A DNA stretch of 10,318 bases from NCBI GenBank assembly GCA_002491065.1, contig DKVF01000055.1, positions 1-10,318 of the forward strand, given 5' to 3'. Shown here in pieces: positions 6,177-10,318 of the stretch. Origin of the DNA: Peptococcaceae bacterium UBA7185 (lineage in GTDB: Bacteria > Bacillota > Peptococcia > Peptococcales > Peptococcaceae). The stretch's first letter is position 1. Each line of letters starts with the position of its first letter. The notes under the pieces are model-generated. The model was given only the letters and a program-made list of their open reading frames with translations. It made no database searches and was not told the origin of the DNA. Position numbers and translations under genes: made by a program.

Positions 6177-7631
6177 TTAAACTAATCCAGCAAACAAAAT
6201 GTCACACAATGGAATCATCGCTATTACAATCACAACCGTTGCAAGGTAATATGCCCACCCTAATATATAGCCGTGTTTCGTGGGAACATCTTCATGACCA
6301 AACAGCAACCCTGCCTGCATAGAAGCTGCTGGCGTACCGAAAGCACAGCTCAATGCTGCATAAAGTACGAAGAAGAAGGTAATGGGATTTCCGCCCATTG
6401 AGATGAATATCGGCGCCAATACTGGCGTAAATAACGCCGCCATCACGACATTGTGCAAAAATTGTGTCAGGATACCAATTACGATTACGATTGCAATCAG
6501 CATCGCTGTTGTACCCATGCTGGAGAAAATTGGCGTACAAAACTCATTTACTGTCGCCATAATGCCAACTTCTTCAGATTCCATGGCATTTGCCAGCGGA
6601 ATCGTCACCATAAATAACAAAATCGGTCCCCAAGCTACACCTTTTTGGAAGCACTCATCCATAGAGCACATATCATTGCCGTTTTCATCTTTCCATATAG
6701 AGAATATAACCAGATAGAGGATTGTCATGCCCACCATGCCCCAAGTACTCAACATGGTCCAGAATGCGCCATGGAACACAGATGGCAGCAACAACGCCAA
6801 GAAATAAAATACTAAAAGTCCCAAACCAACTTTTTGTTTGGAATTCAATTTATATTTTGCATATTCTGCGCGCATCTCTTCTGATAAACAAAACTTTGAT
6901 GCATCCGGTTTGAATACAAATTTAATTATCAAAATAACCAGTACCATAGAAAGGATTGTATAGAGTTCACCAATCACTAAGAACTGTAATCCTTCTACTA
7001 CAACACCTGTTGCTGCAGTCAAGAAACCACCATACATAATTACGCCGCCGAAGAATGGTACCATCTGCCCGCCGCTGAAACCGCCGAACAAGATTAATGC
7101 ATAAATCATACTCACCAACAGATTGCCTCTTTCCATTCCATTTTTTTCGGCAATCGTCTTCGTCACACCCCACATTAAAAAGATTGCTGCGAAAGAGCCG
7201 CCCAGCATCCCCATAAGACAGGTTACCAGCACAATTGCTGTTGCAAACAACCACGGACGGTTTACAAAGACTTTCTTACTCATTGCCCAATAGGCAATGG
7301 CTTCATTTACGCCAATCTGACCTAAGCAATAGGCGAATACATAAGACATGATAACCATTGTCACAGTAGGATTTGTAAAACCACTAACAAATGCCATTAA
7401 CGGTGAAGTGACGCCTGTAAGTGATAATGTAAAGAACCCCAATACACTAGGCCATAAAATTCCAACGAAAATCCATCCATATAATAATCCCAAGAATACA
7501 CCAAATACTTTCATTCCCAACGGTGTGATCTGCCCGAAAGTCGGCAAAAATCCACCACACAGCATAAGCATTATCATGATTGCAGCATGAATGTATTTCA
7601 TTGTATTTTTCTTTGCAACATTCGTTGACAT
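6177..7631 (-). CDS. DASS-like (SLC13 / ion transporter superfamily) anion permease
   Basis: This is a 484-residue polytopic membrane protein with about 11-13 hydrophobic segments in two related halves separated by a hydrophilic loop (about 241-268). VAWGPILLFMVTIPLANAM (332-350) resembles the start of the second DASS repeat, and the C-terminal half ends with the AlaSerCysAlaPheGlyThrProAla-type segment at 426-435. DASS carriers import dicarboxylates, sulfate, citrate or similar anions, usually with Na+. The SNT signatures that bind Na+ are not intact: the equivalent places read GGSFAAIFLM (144-153) and FLHNVVMAALFTP (391-403), so coupling ion and substrate may differ from characterised members. 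The start ATG follows AAGAAAGGAT near 7642-7651. The gene is first in the predicted operon with the cytoplasmic phosphohydrolase, and upstream it has a promoter with an operator-like dyad. The substrate is unknown; an anionic ester is my inference. Confidence 0.85.
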   Translation of the reverse strand: MSTNVAKKNTMKYIHAAIMIMLMLCGGFLPTFGQITPLGMKVFGVFLGLLYGWIFVGILWPSVLGFFTLSLTGVTSPLMAFVSGFTNPTVTMVIMSYVFAYCLGQIGVNEAIAYWAMSKKVFVNRPWLFATAIVLVTCLMGMLGGSFAAIFLMWGVTKTIAEKNGMERGNLLVSMIYALILFGGFSGGQMVPFFGGVIMYGGFLTAATGVVVEGLQFLVIGELYTILSMVLVILIIKFVFKPDASKFCLSEEMRAEYAKYKLNSKQKVGLGLLVFYFLALLLPSVFHGAFWTMLSTWGMVGMTILYLVIFSIWKDENGNDMCSMDECFQKGVAWGPILLFMVTIPLANAMESEEVGIMATVNEFCTPIFSSMGTTAMLIAIVIVIGILTQFLHNVVMAALFTPVLAPIFISMGGNPITFFFVLYAALSCAFGTPAASMQAGLLFGHEDVPTKHGYILGWAYYLATVVIVIAMIPLCDILFAGLV

Positions 7632-7671
7632 GAATAGTTCATCCTTTCTTGTAGAACATTTTGTTTTAGTT

Positions 7672-7698
7672 ATTATAGAAATAGTTTTTTGGCGCCAA
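7672..7698 (-). promoter_or_regulatory. Predicted promoter of the permease-phosphohydrolase operon
   Basis: On the minus strand a perfect TATAAT lies at 7672-7677. The best -35 candidate, TTGGCG at 7693-7698, is only 15 bases away, a suboptimal spacing that suggests need of an activator. The leader would be about 35 bases. Confidence 0.5.
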
Positions 7699-7706
7699 CC
7701 ACTATT
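7680..7706. promoter_or_regulatory. Operator-like nested dyad over the permease promoter
   Basis: The perfect 10-bp palindrome TTGGCGCCAA (7689-7698) is flanked by the inverted arms AATAGT (7680-7685) and ACTATT (7701-7706), with centres half a base apart. The dyad covers the -35 region. Its position and symmetry suit a regulator such as the nearby LysR-type protein, but the binding protein is inferred. Confidence 0.45.
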
Positions 7707-7719
7707 GTGAAACTATATT

Positions 7720-7787
7720 TACTGCAGTTAAAATATCATTTTCATACTGCAGAATGTCCCTCTTTGTATCCTTATTATATACTGCAT
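7720..7787. repeat. Three copies of TACTGCA upstream of the permease promoter
   Basis: TACTGCAG occurs at 7720-7727 and 7745-7752, and TACTGCAT at 7780-7787. Start-to-start spacings are 25 and 35 bases. The first copy forms the 8-bp palindrome ACTGCAGT. They may be additional regulator contacts, but chance recurrence in this AT-rich gap cannot be excluded. Confidence 0.3.
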
Positions 7788-7916
7788 ACTAATGTATTTC
7801 ATAGGAGCAGTTTATTTATAAGACTTCCGTCAACTTTTTGTTGTCACAAGTCATTTTCCCAATTTCTGTTACTAGTTATCACATACAAACACCTATAAAA
7901 CAGCCATTTAAACTTA

Positions 7917-7930
7917 CAGGAACGTTCCTG
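7917..7930. repeat. Perfect 14-bp palindrome in the permease-ATPase gap
   Basis: CAGGAACGTTCCTG is self-complementary over its whole length and is GC-richer than its surroundings. It has no T tract, so it is not an obvious terminator. It could be a protein-binding site or DNA cruciform. It lies about 285 bases upstream of the permease start and 207 bases past the ATPase stop. Apart from the elements listed, I see nothing gene-like in 7632-8136. Confidence 0.4.
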
Positions 7931-7971
7931 CCGTTTTAATGTTATCTCTCGCGTCTTCAACAAATCTCAGG

Positions 7972-8008
7972 CATAAAAATGAGCGCTAACCGTTTAAGGT
8001 CAGCGCTT
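7972..8008 (-). terminator. Intrinsic terminator downstream of the metal ATPase gene
   Basis: AGCGCTAACC (7982-7991) and GGTCAGCGCT (7998-8007) form a 10-bp stem, with one G-U/mismatch position, around GTTTAA. On the minus strand it is followed by CATTTTTATG. It lies about 130 bases past the ATPase stop and is the first good terminator there. Confidence 0.7.
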
Positions 8009-8136
8009 GATAAATATTTTTGCTATAATAGTCTTCTTTTAAAAAATAAGCGTCGTTATGACGTATTGTCAACACGTCTCTTTTCCCTGCATCAATAAAT
8101 AATCCGTTCTCTTAGTAAAGTCCTGAGCCAGCTCAT

Positions 8137-10318
8137 TTATTTTCTCATAATTCGTACCGCATTCAAAATGGCTAGAACCGCAACGCCTACATCAGCAAAC
8201 ACTGCCATCCACATTGTAGCGATTCCAACTGCGCCCAGCAATAACACAAGCAATTTCACTGCCAAAATGAATATGATATTCTGCTGTACAATACGACGTG
8301 TTTCTTTGGCAATCACGATGGCATCTGCCAATTTGCTGGGCTGATCGTTCATAATCACCACATCAGCCGCCTCAATCGCCGCATCGGAGCCAAGGCCACC
8401 CATGGCAATCCCCACATCAGCACGTGCTAATACAGGGGCATCATTTAAGCCATCGCCGGTAAAGGCAATCGTTCTTTTTTCACTTTTTTGCTGCAATAAC
8501 TGTTCCAGACAATGAACCTTATCACCAGGCAACAACTGACTGAATACCTTGGTAATGCCCAGTTGACGGGCAACCTGTTCGGCAGTTCGCTGATTATCTC
8601 CTGTGAGCATGACAATATCCCGTACACCCAACTGCTTCAACCGTCCAATCATAGTCTGCGCATCAGGCTTGATTTCATCGGCAATGACAATACTGCCACA
8701 GAACACACCGTCCACAGCTATATAAATAATTGTGCCGGTTTCCTCGGCTCGTTGACAGGATATCTGCTCCCGTTTCATAAACCGATAGTTTCCCGCCAAC
8801 ACCGCATGGCCTTCCACCATCGCCGAAATCCCATAACCGGCGATTTCTTCCGCCTTTTGCAGTGCTTTGGCGGATACATGCTGAGAGTTGGCACGACGGA
8901 TTGCCAGCGCAATAGGATGATTGGAAACACTTTCCGCACATGCAGCATAATAGAGTAGCTCTTCCCGACTAATCCCTATGGGACGCACTTCTGTCACAGA
9001 AAACTCACCCTTGGTGAGTGTCCCGGTTTTATCAAAAACTGTACACTCCAATTTCGCTAAAGCCTCTAAATAATTGCTGCCCTTCACCAGCACGCCGTGA
9101 CGGGAGCAAGCCCCCAAGCCTCCAAAAAAGGTGAGTGGAATAGAAATTACCAGAGCGCAGGGACAGGAGATTACCAGAAATACCAACGCACGATAAACCC
9201 ATTCCTGAAAAGGCACTTGCAAGATCAACGGAGGAAGGATCGCCAACACAACTGCAATGCCAACCACTGCCGGTGTATAGTAGCGGGCAAAGCGCGTGAT
9301 AAAGTTTTCTGTTTCTGCTTTCTTGCTGCTTGCGTTCTCAACCAAATCCAAAATCTTTGCAACGGTAGAATCCTCATATTCCTTTTCTACCCGTACCGTC
9401 AACACACCGGACGTATTGATGCAGCCGCTCATCACCTCTTGCCCCGGCGCCACTTCCCGCGGAACTGACTCTCCGGTAAGCGCTACAGTGTTTAAGGAAG
9501 AGGTTCCTTCCAGAATGAGCCCATCCAAAGGAATCTTCTCACCGGGACGAATTTGAATAATATTCCCCACTGCCACTTCTTCAGGCTCTACAGAAATAAA
9601 TCTGTCTCCTTGCTGCACATGGGCGACTTCCGGCTTTATGTCCATCAAATCGGCAATGGATCTGCGGGAACGATGCACCGCATAGTCCTGAAATAATTCG
9701 CCCAACTGATACAAAAGCATTACCATAACGCCTTCCGGATATTCTCCCACTGCAAATGCGCCAATCGTCGCCACCGACATCAGAAAATTTTCATCAAACA
9801 CTTGCCCACGGGCAATATTTTTTGCGGCCCGCAGTACAATTTCGCCACCTACAATGATATACGCCAGCAAGTAAAGTCCCAGTCGCAGAGTATCAAATTG
9901 CAGTGCGCCCTGATTGGGAAGGAACGCCGCCGCCACAAAAAGCACCGCGCTTACAATAATTTTCCATAAGCTTTTCTGCATCTCAGGCGTGAAGCGTTTT
10001 GCTTTTGTGATTGCAGTTGCTTTCATGGCATCCTGCTGCATTGCTTGCTTTTCCTGCCGCCCATCACTGCCGCCGCACGGTTCTGTGTGCATATGGTCAT
10101 GACCGCAATGACAATTTGCACCATGTTCATGGCTGTGTGCTTGTGTATGGTTACTCACTTTTTTCCCTTTTTCTGTGATAGTTACGCCTGGTTCCACACG
10201 CTCTATTACCGCTTGGACTGCATGCAATGCTTCTGGCAGTTGCCGTTCATCTTTTACCTGTAAAATCAATTTTTGTGCCATAAAGTCAATGACCACTTGA
10301 TCAAAATACTGAATTTCT
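8137..10318 (-). CDS. P1B-2-type Zn2+/Cd2+/Pb2+-exporting ATPase, 5' end beyond the window
   Basis: This is an ATP-driven heavy-metal efflux pump of the CadA/ZntA group. Numbering from GTG 10294-10296, it shows TGES (274-277, actuator), the membrane metal-site CPC (378-380), the phosphorylated Asp of DKTGT (422-426), SNHP (458-461), TGDN (565-568) and GDGLNDAP (614-621). The last membrane segments carry Lys681 and Asp702 in AVFADVG, the P1B-2 pattern for divalent Zn/Cd/Pb. Residues 50-74 form a His/Cys-rich stretch (eight His, three Cys), probably a metal-binding linker. The frame stays open to the window edge. Residues 1-40 and the codons before them look like the second half of a ferredoxin-like heavy-metal-associated domain, so the true start and the expected CxxC lie outside. 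The gene ends at a TAA at 8137-8139 and appears to be a separate transcription unit from the permease operon. Confidence 0.93.
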   Translation of the reverse strand, partial: EIQYFDQVVIDFMAQKLILQVKDERQLPEALHAVQAVIERVEPGVTITEKGKKVSNHTQAHSHEHGANCHCGHDHMHTEPCGGSDGRQEKQAMQQDAMKATAITKAKRFTPEMQKSLWKIIVSAVLFVAAAFLPNQGALQFDTLRLGLYLLAYIIVGGEIVLRAAKNIARGQVFDENFLMSVATIGAFAVGEYPEGVMVMLLYQLGELFQDYAVHRSRRSIADLMDIKPEVAHVQQGDRFISVEPEEVAVGNIIQIRPGEKIPLDGLILEGTSSLNTVALTGESVPREVAPGQEVMSGCINTSGVLTVRVEKEYEDSTVAKILDLVENASSKKAETENFITRFARYYTPAVVGIAVVLAILPPLILQVPFQEWVYRALVFLVISCPCALVISIPLTFFGGLGACSRHGVLVKGSNYLEALAKLECTVFDKTGTLTKGEFSVTEVRPIGISREELLYYAACAESVSNHPIALAIRRANSQHVSAKALQKAEEIAGYGISAMVEGHAVLAGNYRFMKREQISCQRAEETGTIIYIAVDGVFCGSIVIADEIKPDAQTMIGRLKQLGVRDIVMLTGDNQRTAEQVARQLGITKVFSQLLPGDKVHCLEQLLQQKSEKRTIAFTGDGLNDAPVLARADVGIAMGGLGSDAAIEAADVVIMNDQPSKLADAIVIAKETRRIVQQNIIFILAVKLLVLLLGAVGIATMWMAVFADVGVAVLAILNAVRIMRK

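Noticed and set aside
7689..7898. 69-codon plus-strand reading frame in the permease-ATPase gap
   Set aside because: TTG start without a ribosome binding site, composition typical of translated AT-rich intergenic DNA, and overlap with the permease promoter region.
8021..8029. Plus-strand extended -10 (TGCTATAAT) between the ATPase and its terminator
   Set aside because: No -35, and no gene or structured RNA downstream on that strand; an antisense transcript into the ATPase 3' end is possible but unsupported.
8092..8136. 14-codon frame starting with ATG directly after the ATPase stop
   Set aside because: Too short, no own ribosome binding site and no recognisable sequence; it could occur by chance.
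10294..10296. GTG as the start of the metal ATPase
   Set aside because: The frame continues open to the edge and the upstream residues fit an HMA domain cut by the window, so this GTG is probably an internal Val codon.

Overview
The window looks like chromosomal DNA from a low-to-mid GC Bacillota, roughly mid-40s % GC by eye. The strongest taxonomic clue is a three-repeat SPOCS/DUF3794 protein with a C-terminal LysM domain. This is the architecture of SipL, the spore-morphogenesis protein described in Clostridioides difficile, so the organism is probably an endospore former or descends from one (Clostridia or Negativicutes; I cannot go further). Strong AGGAGG-type ribosome binding sites and T-rich intrinsic terminators fit this. 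There are no tRNA or rRNA genes, CRISPR arrays, transposases or phage genes.

Layout. (1) 5-937, minus: a membrane-anchored NodB-family polysaccharide deacetylase, whose promoter is overlapped by a near-consensus 19-bp Fur-type box. (2) 938-1236: divergent promoter region. (3) 1237-2889, plus: the SipL-like SPOCS/LysM protein, preceded by a promoter resembling those of mother-cell sporulation sigma factors and by a 5' leader hairpin. (4) 2890-2977: two intrinsic terminators, one per strand, between convergent genes. (5) 2978-3892, minus: a LysR-type regulator that is clearly more AT-rich than its neighbours. (6) 4039-6123 and 6177-7631, minus: a cytoplasmic alkaline-phosphatase-superfamily phosphohydrolase and a DASS/ion-transporter-superfamily permease, transcribed permease first. 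(7) 7632-8136: a 505-bp gap with the permease promoter, an operator-like dyad over it, repeats, a 14-bp palindrome and a terminator. (8) 8137 to the window edge, minus: a P1B-2 Zn/Cd/Pb-exporting ATPase, cut by the end of the window.

How the genes may work together. The permease, hydrolase and LysR regulator form a plausible uptake-and-hydrolysis module: import of an unknown anion, cleavage of an ester bond in the cytoplasm, and control by the adjacent regulator. The substrate cannot be read from the sequence. Both Na+-site regions of the permease lack the usual SNT signature, which makes it the most interesting candidate for an undescribed function. The deacetylase and the SipL-like gene both concern the envelope or spore but are divergent and appear separately controlled. 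The metal ATPase appears independent of the rest.
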